From positions 186,001 through 250,000 of the forward strand of contig CAWJYO010000009.1 of assembly GCA_963847085.1 (NCBI GenBank): a stretch of 64,000 nucleotides of DNA, given 5' to 3'. This DNA comes from Ilyomonas sp963847085 (GTDB taxonomy: Bacteria > Bacteroidota > Bacteroidia > Chitinophagales > Chitinophagaceae). Below are positions 1 through 10,575 of the stretch, one piece after another (position 1 is the first letter of the stretch; every line of letters starts with the position of its first letter). The notes under the pieces are model-generated. The model worked only from the letters and a program-made list of their open reading frames with translations, was not told the origin of the DNA and ran no database searches. Made by a program: the position numbers and the translations under genes.

Positions 1-749
1 CGCGCAAGCCATAGAAAGCTTTTGCGGTATAAACAAAATCGAGTGGCAGGCCGTGTTGCAGCCACATTTCATTCATGAATCCAATCAACTTCAAATCATA
101 TTTTGCATAGCCTCCAAAATGATAATCGTGCAATATCAATGTTTGTTTTTGCTCATTTTTTTGAGGTAACAATTGCGCTACTTCTTTTGTTATACTTACA
201 TTATTTTTTAAAGCGCTAAACCCAATTATCGTTTGATGTGGCAATGCCGCTTGAACCAAACCAGCAAGCGTTGTTCCGGTACCAACGGCGCAAGCAATGT
301 GTGTATAGTTTTCAATGTCATCAACCAGTTTTACAATATCAGCAGCACCTTTGCTCCTAACATTCCATAACCACCTTCATCTAATCCAATATACATTGTT
401 GAATAACCCTTTTATAACTGCTTTGTTTTTGTACTGTTCGCGACTCACAAAATGCAATTGCATACCATAAGCCTGTGCCTGGAACAGCGTGTGGGAAAGG
501 GTTTGCGGCTTCTCTCCTCTTACCACGCCAATGCATTGCAGGTTCATTTCTCTGCAGGCAAAAGCCGTTGCCACAATGTGGTTCGAATAAGCTCCGCCAA
601 ATGTTGCAATGGTGTTGTAGCTCTTTTTGCAAAGCATCTTCCAAATAATATTTCAGCTTGAACCATTTGTTGCCGCTTACTACTTTATGCCATTCATCTA
701 ATCGCAACACATCAAGTTTATATTTTGCCTGTTGCAGCCAGTCGTGCAT
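1..749 (-). CDS. D-cysteine desulfhydrase / ACC deaminase family protein, 3' truncated by window, frameshifted
   Basis: PLP-dependent fold-type II enzyme; relatives desulfhydrate D-cysteine or deaminate 1-aminocyclopropane-1-carboxylate. It reads leftwards from ATG at 747-749 and runs off the window at base 1. The hallmarks appear only if the frame is changed: SGNKWFKLKY near residue 25 (expected PLP lysine region), TIATFGGAYSNH, DEGGYGMLG, then a phosphate-binding AVGTGTTLAG around 295-265. Shifts are needed near 620, around 380-400 and near 355. Three breaks in 300 bases with conserved motifs on both sides suggest either recent inactivation or indel errors. It is divergent from the nucleotidyltransferase at 856. 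The family is fairly secure; the substrate is not. Confidence 0.7.
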
Positions 750-855
750 CTATATGTTTGTATTCGTACTCGATGTTAAGTCTTCATTCATTTTTATAAA
801 ACATTTGCCCATTATTTGCTATGGTTTAGCTTCGCAACATTCTAAAAAATCAATT

Positions 856-1755
856 ATGCAGCCAACCTTGGTTATTCTTGCAGCGGGCATGGCAAGCCGC
901 TATGGAAGTATGAAACAAACACAATCGTTTGGGCCTTCCGGCGAAACCATTATGGATTATTCTATTTATGATGCCATTGAAGCCGGCTTTCAAAAAGTGG
1001 TGTTTATTATTCGTGAAGATTTTGCCGATGCCTTCGTTGGCATTTTTGAGCCAAAACTAAAAGGAAGAATCGGAACCGATTATGTATTTCAAAAGTTGGA
1101 TGCTTTTACCGATGGCTTTGCTGTTCCGAAAGACCGCGTAAAACCTTGGGGAACCGGGCAGGCCGTGCTTTGTACAAAAGGTGCTATAGATGAGCCGTTT
1201 GCTGTAATTAATGCCGATGATTTTTACGGAAAAGATGCGTTTAAAAAAGCATACGATTTTTTACTACACGTGTTTCCGACAGCCGGTTTGCTGTGCTTGG
1301 CTACGAGCTTTCCAACACATTAAGCGAGAACGGCAGCGTGAGCCGTGGCGTGATTAGCACCAACGAAAACAATGAGTTAACAGGCATTGACGAACGATTG
1401 AAAATCTATCGCAAAGATGGTAGCATTGTGTATGAAGATGGAGATCAACTCGGTGCCACTTGCTGAAGATACCCAAGTGAGCATGAACTTTTTTTGTTTT
1501 GCCCCTAATTTTATTTCGTTCTGCGAGCGTTTGTTCCAAGAATTTTTAAGTGAAAACATCAATAATATCAAAGCCGAATTTTTAATGCCGCAAGCTGCCG
1601 ATCAGTTTATCAAAGAAGGATTAGGCCAATTAGAAGTAATACCTACCAGCGCCAAATGGTTCGGTGTAACGTATAAAGAAGATGCGCCGGTTGTAAAAGC
1701 CGATATTGAAGCCCTGGTAAAGAGTGGTGCGTATCCTGAAAAGCTGTGGGCATAG
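856..1755 (+). CDS. Sugar-phosphate nucleotidyltransferase family protein, frameshifted
   Basis: Nucleotidyl transferase domain, expected to activate a sugar phosphate with an NTP. ATG at 856 starts MQPTLVILAAGMASRYGSMK, matching the N-terminal nucleotide-binding signature LAAGxxSRxGxxKQ. VINADDFYG is the metal-binding acidic motif. The frame breaks near 1255-1262 in a run of six T, and again near 1440-1460 before LAEDTQVSMNFF; reading across both gives about 300 residues, normal for the family. The last 60 bases and the terminator that follows are found again, diverged, at 4164-4280. The reaction class is confident; the particular sugar is not visible. Confidence 0.72.
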
Positions 1756-1776
1756 CAAAGTGATTTGTTTTTGCAC

Positions 1777-1808
1777 AAAAAAGAGAAGGCGAAAGCCTTC
1801 TCTTTTTT
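1777..1808. terminator. Bidirectional rho-independent terminator after the nucleotidyltransferase
   Basis: A-tract, stem AGAGAAGGC with GCCTTCTCT around a GAAA tetraloop, then a T-tract. It lies 21 bases after the stop codon. The motif TTTGTTTTTGC (1764-1774) lies just upstream. Confidence 0.85.
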
Positions 1809-1989
1809 GTTTTATCATCTTTTATAAGATCATTTTATTTCTTTTCTTGATCAACCGGCAAAGCAGTTTTGACAATTCAATTTTTTATGGAGGGAGTATT
1901 ACTATTGTAAATTTAGGTATAAAAATGGCATAATATTTTCTATAAAAGTATAAAAATATACTTTGTTTAACTGACAAACATTTTATTCT

Positions 1990-2931
1990 ATGAAAATTCG
2001 ATTTGCCCCATTTCAGTTCTTACCTCTGTTTTTTGCAGGCATTTTATTATCTGGATTGGTTTCCTGCAAGAAAATACAATCTACACCAGAGCAAACCATT
2101 ACCGGAGTTGTTACGACGAACCAAAGTTTCAGTTTATTAGCTTCCGCCGTTCAAAAAGCTGGCTTAGCACAAACTTTAAATGGTACAGGCCCCTTTACTG
2201 TATTTGCACCTAACAATGATGCATTTCAGGCATCGGGAATTACCAGTACAACCATTAACGCTTTATCCGCAGATCAATTAAAGGCAATCTTACTTTATCA
2301 CACTTTAACGTCTAAAGTGCCGGCAGCCAATGTACCTGTTGGTCCTAATGCTGCGGTTGCTACAGCCGGCGGCGATTCAATTTATTTAACAAAAAATAGC
2401 AATGGTGTATTTGTAAACGGTGTGAAAGTGGTGCAGGCCGATGTTGCAGCCAGTAATGGTGTGATTCATGCGATAGGAAATGTGTTGATGCCGCCGGTAG
2501 GAAATTTGGTAGCAACAGCACAATCCGACACCAGCTTTACTTATTTGGTGGCCGCAGTTCTCAGGGCAAGCCAGGGAAGTACCAATGTAGCAGCGGTTCT
2601 TTCAGGTACTGGTCCTTTTACCGTTTTTGCACCCACGAACCAGGCTTTCCGAAATGCCGGTTTTCCTACCATTGCGTCTATCCAGGCAGCTGATCCCAAC
2701 ACGTTAGCTACTATTCTTACTTATCATGTGGTTGCCGGACGTGTTTTTTCGTCTGACTTAACTAATGGAGCTATGCCAGCTACCTTAAACGGAGAAATGG
2801 TAACCATCAATCTCAGTAACGGAGCTACTGTGAAAGGAAAAGGAAATTCGAGTGCATCAAATATCAGCAAAACCAATATTGTGGCTACCAATGGCGTAGT
2901 ACATGTTATTGATCAGGTATTGTTGCCGTAG
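1990..2931 (+). CDS. Lipoprotein with two fasciclin (FAS1) domains
   Basis: Predicted outer-surface or periplasmic lipoprotein of 313 residues. The N-terminus has a basic start, a hydrophobic core and the lipobox LVSC near residue 26. Two FAS1 repeats follow (about 38-165 and 170-313). Each carries the GTGPFTVFAP block and a YH motif (LLYHTL, LTYHVV), and each ends with an IHAIG or VHVID block. FAS1 domains usually mediate adhesion or matrix contact. Start and length look complete. It lies between the nucleotidyltransferase and a diverged copy of that gene's 3' end, so it may be part of inserted cargo. Family assignment is firm; the biological role is not known. Confidence 0.9.
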   Translation: MKIRFAPFQFLPLFFAGILLSGLVSCKKIQSTPEQTITGVVTTNQSFSLLASAVQKAGLAQTLNGTGPFTVFAPNNDAFQASGITSTTINALSADQLKAILLYHTLTSKVPAANVPVGPNAAVATAGGDSIYLTKNSNGVFVNGVKVVQADVAASNGVIHAIGNVLMPPVGNLVATAQSDTSFTYLVAAVLRASQGSTNVAAVLSGTGPFTVFAPTNQAFRNAGFPTIASIQAADPNTLATILTYHVVAGRVFSSDLTNGAMPATLNGEMVTINLSNGATVKGKGNSSASNISKTNIVATNGVVHVIDQVLLP

Positions 2932-3377
2932 CGGCTTAACAAGTATTGATGAATGAAGGGAAATAAATAAAAGGTTGGAGATTTTCATTAGCAATAGAGG
3001 GCAAAAGCAAAATTTGGGCACCAACTACATTAATCATCACAAGAACAGTGATAGCAATTGATGAATCAAATATGGGAGATTAGCGATAGAGGAAGTTGTA
3101 TAGTTCGGAGAACAAAAAGGGAAAGAAGGTTGGTGCCTCATTTTGCTCATTGGTTACTCAAAAAGAGTTAAGTAATTGAATTTTTAAAAGGTTAATTGTT
3201 GAATGAAGGCTTAAAAACGTTTCAATGTTTTTGTAGAGTTTTATTGTTATAGCTCTCATGAGTGGGGGCTATAACAATTTTAAACCCATTTTCTTAAAAA
3301 GATTGACTATAGCGAATTTGTTGATTTTGGAATTAACTTAGCCAGATATTCATATCCAATTATCAAAATTTTGAACC
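2932..3377. other. 446-base intergenic stretch with two hairpins
   Basis: No credible ORF. It holds an inverted repeat (3007-3025 with 3129-3146, around GGCACCAAC/GTTGGTGCC) and a strong hairpin at 3243-3278 whose arms are ATTGTTATAGC and GCTATAACAAT. The latter resembles a terminator, although the T-run after it is short. Confidence 0.6.
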
Positions 3378-4079
3378 ATGAATTATGATCTGCTAAAAGA
3401 TGCCATTGAATTGATTAAAGATTTCGAAGCCCAGGCGCAAAAAGGAAATAGGTACACCAATGATATTGATGGCTTCAGGCACTGGCTGGTAAATAATTCT
3501 TCTGATAACACGGTTGCCGTCCAACCCGATTGGGAAGGAAAAGCACATGGTCGAAGCCCTGAAAGCATCATTAACACCCTGATTCAGCACGTGAACCGAT
3601 ATGCAAAAACCTATTCTAAATCGGCCATCTACAATTCAGATTTTTCTACACAGGAAGAATTTATTTATCTCATTAATTTAAAAGCATTTGGTGCGATGAC
3701 CAAGATGGATCTGGTTAAGAAAAACATTCATGATAAGCCCGTAGGTATGCAAATCATCAACAGGTTAATCAAGCAAGGATGGGTAGAACAAAAAGATTCG
3801 GAAACAGATAAACGGAGTAAGGTAATTACAATAACACAAAGAGGTGTAGACGCACTGCAACAACAAATGGAGAAAATACGCCAGGCAACAAAGGTTGTAA
3901 CCGGTGATTTGACTCACAACGAAAAAATGCAGTTGATTCAATTGTTACAAAAACTGGTTGACTTTCACCAGCCCATTTATAATCAAAATTTTTCACCAGC
4001 CGATTTGCTTGATCGTATCTATGACGATTCTCCTTTGGCTATATCTTCATCTTACAAAGAGAATAATTTGAAGAAGTAA
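3378..4079 (+). CDS. MarR-like winged-helix transcriptional regulator
   Basis: 233-residue protein. The central part (about 85-200) looks like a MarR-type winged helix: an N-terminal helix, the recognition region MTKMDLVKKNIHDKPVGMQI, then IKQGWVEQKDSETDKRSKV, which matches the D-x-R-S/K wing of MarR proteins, followed by ITQRGVDALQQ. The N-terminal 80 residues are unusual for the family and have no recognisable domain. A cytoplasmic DNA-binding role is inferred. Its targets are unknown; the nearest gene is the FAS1 lipoprotein 446 bases upstream. It also lies inside the interval bracketed by the duplicated nucleotidyltransferase 3' end. Confidence 0.72.
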   Translation: MNYDLLKDAIELIKDFEAQAQKGNRYTNDIDGFRHWLVNNSSDNTVAVQPDWEGKAHGRSPESIINTLIQHVNRYAKTYSKSAIYNSDFSTQEEFIYLINLKAFGAMTKMDLVKKNIHDKPVGMQIINRLIKQGWVEQKDSETDKRSKVITITQRGVDALQQQMEKIRQATKVVTGDLTHNEKMQLIQLLQKLVDFHQPIYNQNFSPADLLDRIYDDSPLAISSSYKENNLKK

Positions 4080-4163
4080 TAAAACTGTTTGCGGTTTTTG
4101 TTTGAAATCAAACAATAAAAATTCCTTTCTCAGCACTGTTTCAAAAGGCAATAAGTGTTAAAT

Positions 4164-4280
4164 TAAAAAAGCCGATATTGAAGTGTTGGTAAAAAGCGGT
4201 GCAGATAGTGAAAATTGTAGATGTAAGAAAGTGATTTGTTTTTGCATAAAAAAGAGAAGGTATAAGCCTTCTCTTTTTTT
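4164..4280 (+). pseudogene. Duplicated 3' fragment of the nucleotidyltransferase gene plus terminator
   Basis: About 115 bases resembling 1692-1808 at roughly 70-75 percent by eye. It contains the last codons of the gene, the sequence GTGATTTGTTTTTGCA and the terminator hairpin (4248-4260 with 4267-4279). There is no start codon, so this is a remnant. Confidence 0.75.
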
Positions 4281-4449
4281 TTGTATTATTCTTCTTTTGA
4301 GAGACGCTGCCCGAACCGAAGTTTTTCGTGTGAAAAAGGGCTGCAAAAATTTTGAAAGCTTTACCTTTTTGTGGCAAAAACAAAAGATCTGTATTTGAAG
4401 CACCTCATAGAAGGGACAATTACAGCAGGGCTGAGTTATATTAATTCTC

Positions 4450-4457
4450 TAATTTTG
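4450..4457 (+). promoter_or_regulatory. Candidate -7 box TAATTTTG for the DoxX gene
   Basis: Matches the Bacteroidota TAnnTTTG element, 55 bases before the ATG. No clear -33 TTTG is seen at the right spacing, so this is tentative. Confidence 0.35.
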
Positions 4458-4512
4458 GTATCATGAACACTACAACAGAGTAACCTATTGCTCACACTCA
4501 TAAATCATTGTT

Positions 4513-4998
4513 ATGCTACAGCCAGCTATGACACAAAAGCCAGGTGTCAATCAACCTTCATGGCTTACCATTTTAAGAGTTCTGTTAGGCATTATTTTAA
4601 TTTGGAAAGGCATTAACTTCATTCTCGACATTTCTGTGTTACAGTCGTTGATACAACACACGGGCGTAGGAGTATTTTCCGACAGCTCAGGAGTTCTTTC
4701 GTTTATCGTAAGCTGGCTTTCCCTGCTTTGCGGCTTTTTAATAATAGTAGGTCTGTTTACAAGGGCATCATCCATTGTTATGATCCCCATTATCATTGTG
4801 GCGATTTTTTTCGTAAACATAAAAAATATAGAAAGCAATGCTTTCGAGCTAATCCTTACCATTGTTGTTCTTATTTTACTGATTCTTTTTGCTATCAAAG
4901 GAAGTGGAGTGCTTTCGGCAGATGAATATTTTCGCAGAGGCGCTGCCTTCGACAGAAAAGATAACAATGCCACTAATAGAACGATTGACAATTTCTAA
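4513..4998 (+). CDS. DoxX family membrane protein
   Basis: 161 residues with four predicted transmembrane segments (about 20-38, 62-82, 88-103 and 112-130). The segment LRVLLGIILIWKGINFI and the loop before the second helix fit the DoxX/SURF4-like family, whose members sit in the inner membrane and have poorly defined roles (some linked to thiol or redox homeostasis). ATG at 4513 is used; a second ATG five codons later is possible. It stands alone, convergent with the peptidase gene downstream. The family is likely; the function is unknown. Confidence 0.72.
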   Translation: MLQPAMTQKPGVNQPSWLTILRVLLGIILIWKGINFILDISVLQSLIQHTGVGVFSDSSGVLSFIVSWLSLLCGFLIIVGLFTRASSIVMIPIIIVAIFFVNIKNIESNAFELILTIVVLILLILFAIKGSGVLSADEYFRRGAAFDRKDNNATNRTIDNF

Positions 4999-5126
4999 GC
5001 AATTGGTTTAAATGTATAAAGCATAAGACGTATTGCGCAGCTTTAATTCAGGCATTGCAGGAGAGAAATAAATGTGGTAAAAACAAACTCTTATTGAGCT
5101 TTTAGATATTCAAAAACGATTTCGCC

Positions 5127-8100
5127 TTACTTCATCACCATCAACTTTACAGTCTTAATTTGTCCATTAGCTGATGTTACTTTTACAACATATACACCAG
5201 AAGAAAAGCGTGCTGTAGCAATGGGAAAGTAAGTAGCGCCGCTGCCAATGGTTGCATCGTAAATCTTTCGTCCCTCCATATCAAAAATAGATACTGATTG
5301 TGCGTTGAATGAAACGTCTAATAACAAGGTTACTTTGCTAACGGCAGGATTAGGAACTAAAGTTATCACACCATTGCGCACGAACACAACAGCGCGAACC
5401 GGAGAAATAACTTTTGTATTTCCATATTTATCAACCATCAAAATGCGATAAAAATTTTTGGCGCCTGCAGGCTGATTATCAGTAATAGAATAATGGAAGC
5501 CAACGCCTTGCACAGCAATGGTATCAAGTGGCGTAAAATTGAGGCTATCGGTGCTGCGCTCTACTATAAAATTGCTGATGTGAAATTCCGATACTGTAGT
5601 CCAGCTAACCAGCGATGAAATGTTGTTCTCTGCCGTTGCACTCACATCGGCAAAAGCAGGCTGCACTACGCCGTTGCTATCGGTGTTGAAATTGCCTACT
5701 TCTGCACTAACAAGGTAGGATGAATTGCTGTTTACCAAACTAATGTGCTGCAAGCCGCCGCAGCCATCGGTTACAATAATATCATCAACATACCAGCCCT
5801 CGTAGCTTGTTCCTAAATCGGTGTACATTCTAAACCGTAGCTTGATGGATTTCCCTGAAAAAGAAGACAAATCAACAAACGAATGAATAAAGCCTGAATC
5901 TTTTGAACCGCCCGTAAACGCTGGCATTGGCGTACTTCCATAAGAAGTGTCGGTTGGGTTGAATGAATAAATCACACCATTGTATCCGTTGCTGATGAAG
6001 TAAGGCGCAGTGCTTATCCATGTCGTTCCGCCATCGGTTGAAACATCTATCATGCCACCATCATAACCGGCTTCGGTGTTGAAATAATGATAAAAAGAAA
6101 GCACAGAAAAATCGGTTGGAACAAATGTGTTTGAAATCAAACTAAAGTCGGATGCCGTTGCCGGATCAGGTGCAAACCATGAATGCGTTCCGCTATACGC
6201 CCGTGTTGTACTTGCCGTCCAGCCTGCGCTTCCTCTTGCCGTAGTGGAAGAGAAGCCGCCACTTGTATGTGCATCTCTGTCGTCGTACACAACAGTATCA
6301 CGCGTGCAGCCTGCGGTATCGTTTGGCAGCAACGTAGCGCTGTACACATTGCTTTGCCCAACGGTTGTAAAATTGTTCAGGTTCCAGATTATTTGGTTGC
6401 CTTGTACTGAAGCCTGTGGTATAGTGCCCCCAACCGAGAAGGCGGCTGGAATGGTATCTATCAACACATAATTATTTTGCGGCAACTGGCATTCGCAGCT
6501 AACCGTTATTTTGGTAGTCAATTCATCGTTAATAGCGGTCAGGCTTTCGGTATGCAAGCGAAGGGCTGGCGCATCAAACGCTGCTGTTCCATCGCTTGTA
6601 TTATCAGAGGAACCCTGCACTGCGCTCCATCCCATTCCTCTTCGTGCAAACGCATTCCAGATGGCGCATTTATGGCGGCTATTGTACAAAATTGAATCAG
6701 CGGCCAATATAGCATCACGCGCATCTAAAAAGCCCGGACTGCAAGGTTGCAGCTTCTCTCCTTCTATCACCAGTTGCAATGCCATCACATTGCCACCACT
6801 GCCTTTTGCATCATAAATATTTGTATTGATGCTCCTTCCTGTTTGATAATCGCCCATGTCATATCCCACAACGCCGAGCACCAAACTTCACCAATGTAAT
6901 GCACTTCTCCGTTGGCCGCAAGGTCTTTATAAGTATGCGGATTCACCGTCATGTTGGTGCTGTAAGGATAGGTTCTTATACCATTACCAATTGCTGCTTC
7001 ACCAAACACATACGTGCCGATGGTGCGCCCTTTCGCTGAATCAGCCAGGTTTGTTTTTGCCCAATTTTGTGTCATCATCAGGGCAAAATAATCGCTCCAT
7101 CCTTCATCAGGTCGTTCGTTATTGCTCATGCAGCTTGCATTGGCTCCTGTAAGCCGGTGTGTAATACCATGACCATATTCGTGGCATATAATTCCATTGT
7201 CAAAATCGCCATCCAGCAATGGCGTTCCGGTTAATGTTGCCGTTACTGCATTGCCTTTTTTCAGCGCATTGGAAATGGCCAATCCATCGTTATAAGAAAT
7301 AAGTATGGCAGGAATAACAATACTGGTATCGGTTCCACCCATAGTTAGTAAAGAAGTGCCTTGCGTGTTCACCATTACAACAGCGATAGCGCCTGCATTT
7401 TGCGCATTTTTTACTTTTTGAACGAAGGTGCAATTGCCTCTGTAAATAAGAGCTATCTTGCCTTTCAGATTGGTGGGTAAAGTATCAGAGCAAGCCAGCG
7501 TATCGGTATTGTACAAAACAATTGCGCCGCTGATTGGACCAACCGCAATCAGTTTGTTTTTTGGGCTAAAACCACTTTCCGTACAGCTATCGCTGCCTGC
7601 AATAAACGAGGGTGTTTTAACGACGAAAGAAGGCAGCTTCACGGCATCCCACAAATACATTTGCATACGTCCGCTGGTGCCATCATCGGGAGCGCTGAAG
7701 TTAGAATTGTTCAACCCGCTGCCATCGTGAGATTCTGCCAAAACCAAATCGTTGCCCAAACCACCACGTCCTAAATTATTTGCCTGAAAATTACCTGCCG
7801 GTTCGTCGAAACCATATTGATACATGACATCGTGCATCAGGTTATTCCAATAAAACAAATTGGTAATGGCAGCACTTTTATTTACCGATAACGAAGTGTT
7901 TAAATTAAAATCCGGCGCAAAAGGAAACGATAAATTGGGCAAAGCCGTAACCGATGTTGCCACGCTGCCCGGCGCGTTTTTATTAGCGCTATCATCATAC
8001 GCAAACACATTGTTGCCGCGCGAAATATTATACGTGGTAGTGCCATCGTACTGCCAGCCAAGTGTGGTAGCATTGTTGCCAACGCCCGCCATCTCCCATG

Positions 8101-8887
8101 GATTGGTTACAGTGCTGATGTTGGCAATGTTGATATTTTCAGCAGGAAAAGGAACCACATTGTATGAAGCGTTTGTTGCGCCGTTGGGTGGCGAAAAAAA
8201 GTTGGATGGCGCTTTGTTTTCGTCATTATTTTTTTCATATACCGTAAAATTATTTTTATTGATGATGGCGCCGGTTGTTGCATCCACGCGAACGTTCCAC
8301 CAATCTGGGCTGTCCGCAACATCAATGCTTACGTTCCATGCCAGGTGCCATTTTCCTAAACTATCGGCTGTCCAGCACAAGCCGGTTTCAATGTTTCGTT
8401 TGGCTATTTTTTGGGCTGAAAACAATTGCTTGTTGATATGATTGATGCTTTCATTTCTTACAAAAGAAAAATCTTTTGCAACCATTGGCAAATGCAGATG
8501 CAGCGCGGCTTTTCCAATGGCTTCCTGTGGCTGAATACTTGGTGTGGGTTTGGCAATCATCCCTTTTATTTTGAACGAAAATTCGCCCGATGAATACAAC
8601 AGCTTATCATTTTTAAAAGCGAGTGTTTTAATGCTGTTGTAAACAGGTATGCCCTGATAGGTTTGCTGCAAATACAAATGCTGAATGCCGGTGTTGTTGT
8701 CAATATAATTTTTTAGGATGATGGCATCCTGAATGTCAGAAGCTGATAAGTTAATGCGGCTGGCAGCCAATGCGATTTTGTTTTTTGCCACTGTTTCATC
8801 TCTTGCTTGCGAAAAAGCCGTAAAAACAAAACACAGTAACAATAAGCTAATGATGATTCTTTCCTTCCATCCCCTGATTCCGTGCAT
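5127..8887 (-). CDS. Secreted M36-like metallopeptidase with PA and T9SS sorting domains, frameshifted
   Basis: About 1,250-residue exported zinc peptidase. In order: signal peptide (first 25 residues), FTP-like propeptide with a PepSY-type region (to about 210), M36 catalytic domain with HEYGH at 569-573, an inserted PA domain (IALIYRGNCTFVQKVKNAQ), a MAM-like/immune-inhibitor-A-like beta domain (FSFSTDGGTTW-type region), and a C-terminal T9SS type A domain of about 75 residues (LVPNPAVSKVTLLLD to the end, with GVYVVKV). The frame breaks near 6835-6845: the upstream frame reaches WAIIKQEGAS and the downstream frame continues SINTNIYDAKGSGGN. It is predicted to cross the outer membrane by the type IX system and act extracellularly. 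No partner gene is adjacent. Confidence 0.85.
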
Positions 8888-9063
8888 ATAAAATGTATGA
8901 TGGTGTAAGCAGTTTGATAATTATTGGCTCCTTATATTTATCAAAAATGAGCAATATAACAATACAACCGTAAAAAAGTTTTTACAAACGCATAGCTCAT
9001 AAAACGGCATTCTGCATTCGTTATTATAGCTTCATTTTTGCAACATTTGAAACACAAATAGTT

Positions 9064-9118
9064 TGAACCACAAACCTGTCTGCCGGCAGGCTTCATTACT
9101 TTACGACTTAGTGGTTCA
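9064..9118. repeat. Foldback element TGAACCAC ... GTGGTTCA
   Basis: Arms at 9064-9071 and 9111-9118, with an internal palindrome CTGCCGGCAG at 9080-9089. It lies between the divergent peptidase and amine oxidase genes, and its outer arms resemble the repeat at 46002-46081. Confidence 0.6.
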
Positions 9119-9141
9119 TGTCTTACAAAATATAAAGATGT

Positions 9142-10419
9142 ATGATCAATCGTTCTGATATTCTTATCATTGGTGCAGGAGCTGCCGGCTTGATGGCAGC
9201 AAAGGAGTTATCACAAAAAGGAAAAAAAGTAATAGTGCTGGAAGCGAAACCACAAGCGGGCGGGCGCATTCACACATTGCACAACAATGGTTTTTTGCAA
9301 CCTGTTGAAGCCGGTGCTGAGTTTATCCATGGCAACCTTCCCATCACATTGCGCCTGTTGAAAGAAGCTGGTATAAAATACACAAAAACAAAAGGCGAAA
9401 TGGTGCGCAATATGGGTGGTAAATGGAAGGAAACGGATGAACCTGTGGAAGATTGGGACGAACTGATGCAAAAGATGAACGACTTGCAACAAGATACAAC
9501 ACTCACGCAATTTTTAAATGCAGAATTTGCAGATGAAAAGTATGAAGCTCTGCGGCAATCGGCCTTGCAATACGCGCAAGGATTTGATGCCGTTGATCCT
9601 GATAAAGCGGGTGTGTTTGCGCTGCGCGAAGAATGGCAGCATGAGGAAGAAGATACCTATCGTATTGAAGGCGGTTATGTGCAGCTCATCAATCATCTAT
9701 TAACTTCATGTAAGCAACAGAACGCTGTTGTTTTGTTTGATAAACCCGTTGCTTTTATCGAATGGAAAGAAGGCGAAGTAACTGTTACGACTACAACAAA
9801 AGAAACTTTCCATGCGCAGCAGGTATTGATTACCGTTCCGATAGGTGTGTTAGCGGCTGAAGAGTGCACGCCTAATTTTATTCAATTCACACCCAGTTTG
9901 CCACAAATACAAAAAGCGGCAGAAGAAATAGGTTATGGCAATGTGATAAAAATATTGTTTCAGTTTTCTTCCTTTTTGTGGCAAAAACAAAAAGACGCGC
10001 TTTTTTTTATTTCGGATCAAAGCATTGCCACCTGGTGGTCGCAGCGTCCTTCCGGTTATCCATTGCTTACAGGATGGATTGCCGGTAAAAAAACCGATGA
10101 ATTGATTGGAAAAGGCGAAGAAGAAATAAAGCAGTTGGCTTTGCAATCACTCGCCAATATATTCAATAAGAACAAGGAAGAGTTAACCAAATGGTTAACT
10201 GCCTGCTACATTGTGAACTGGCAAAACGATGTGTACGCAAAAGGTGCTTATTCGTTCAATACTGTTACCTCAGAAGAAGCTAAAAAACTGCTGAATAAAG
10301 GAATAGAAAACACGTTATTTTTTGGAGGTGAGGGGTTGTATTCCGGCGCATCGGGTGGAACGGTAGAAGCTGCGCTGGTAAATGGTTTGAGCGTTGCAAA
10401 GAAGATATTGGGAGAATAA
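9142..10419 (+). CDS. Flavin-containing amine oxidase (FAD-dependent oxidoreductase)
   Basis: 425 residues. N-terminal Rossmann motif DILIIGAGAAGLMAA (about 6-20) followed by an acidic VLEA and GGRIHT, the classic FAD-binding pattern of the monoamine oxidase/NAD(P)-binding Rossmann group. The C-terminus FFGGEGLYSGASGGTVEAA is the second FAD-contacting motif. The length suits the family. No signal peptide, so probably cytoplasmic. The substrate (polyamine, aromatic amine or other) cannot be told from the sequence. The gene carries one GCAAAAACAAA motif in frame as QKQ (9981-9991). Monocistronic, followed by a strong hairpin terminator. Confidence 0.88.
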   Translation: MINRSDILIIGAGAAGLMAAKELSQKGKKVIVLEAKPQAGGRIHTLHNNGFLQPVEAGAEFIHGNLPITLRLLKEAGIKYTKTKGEMVRNMGGKWKETDEPVEDWDELMQKMNDLQQDTTLTQFLNAEFADEKYEALRQSALQYAQGFDAVDPDKAGVFALREEWQHEEEDTYRIEGGYVQLINHLLTSCKQQNAVVLFDKPVAFIEWKEGEVTVTTTTKETFHAQQVLITVPIGVLAAEECTPNFIQFTPSLPQIQKAAEEIGYGNVIKILFQFSSFLWQKQKDALFFISDQSIATWWSQRPSGYPLLTGWIAGKKTDELIGKGEEEIKQLALQSLANIFNKNKEELTKWLTACYIVNWQNDVYAKGAYSFNTVTSEEAKKLLNKGIENTLFFGGEGLYSGASGGTVEAALVNGLSVAKKILGE

Positions 10420-10512
10420 CATTTGTTGGTAAAAAAACTTCTGTTAGTTAAGTTTGGATTTGCATAAAAAAGAGGCAAAAACAAACATCCCGCTTTCGAA
10501 TATTGAAATGAC

Positions 10513-10556
10513 AACTATAAAAAAGCTACCGAAGATTTTACTTCCGGTAGCTTTTT
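10513..10556. terminator. Bidirectional terminator between amine oxidase and RlpA-like gene
   Basis: Stem AAAAAGCTACCG/CGGTAGCTTTTT, with the loop flanked by GAAG/CTTC, between two converging genes. Confidence 0.8.
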
Positions 10557-10575
10557 ATTTGAGTTGATAAATTAA

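Larger units (their letters stand above)
4080..4512. other. Intergenic stretch holding a diverged copy of the nucleotidyltransferase 3' end
   Basis: Bases 4164-4280 align with 1692-1808: in frame they still read KADIEVLVKSGAD (original KADIEALVKSGAY), then the TTTGTTTTTGC motif (4235-4245) and the same hairpin terminator. Bases 4290-4440 show no gene; GCAAAAACAAA occurs at 4374-4384. The remainder is the DoxX promoter region. Confidence 0.75.

Noticed and set aside
1724..1933. 69-residue plus-strand ORF after the nucleotidyltransferase
   Set aside because: It runs through the terminator hairpin; low-complexity translation and no match on expected codon use.
4141..4403. Three overlapping ORFs of 71-81 residues on both strands
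   Set aside because: They overlap the duplicated terminator and motif, and their Lys/Phe-rich translations come from A/T runs.
7860..8441. 193-residue plus-strand ORF inside the M36-like peptidase
   Set aside because: Antisense shadow of a conserved domain; no start context or family.
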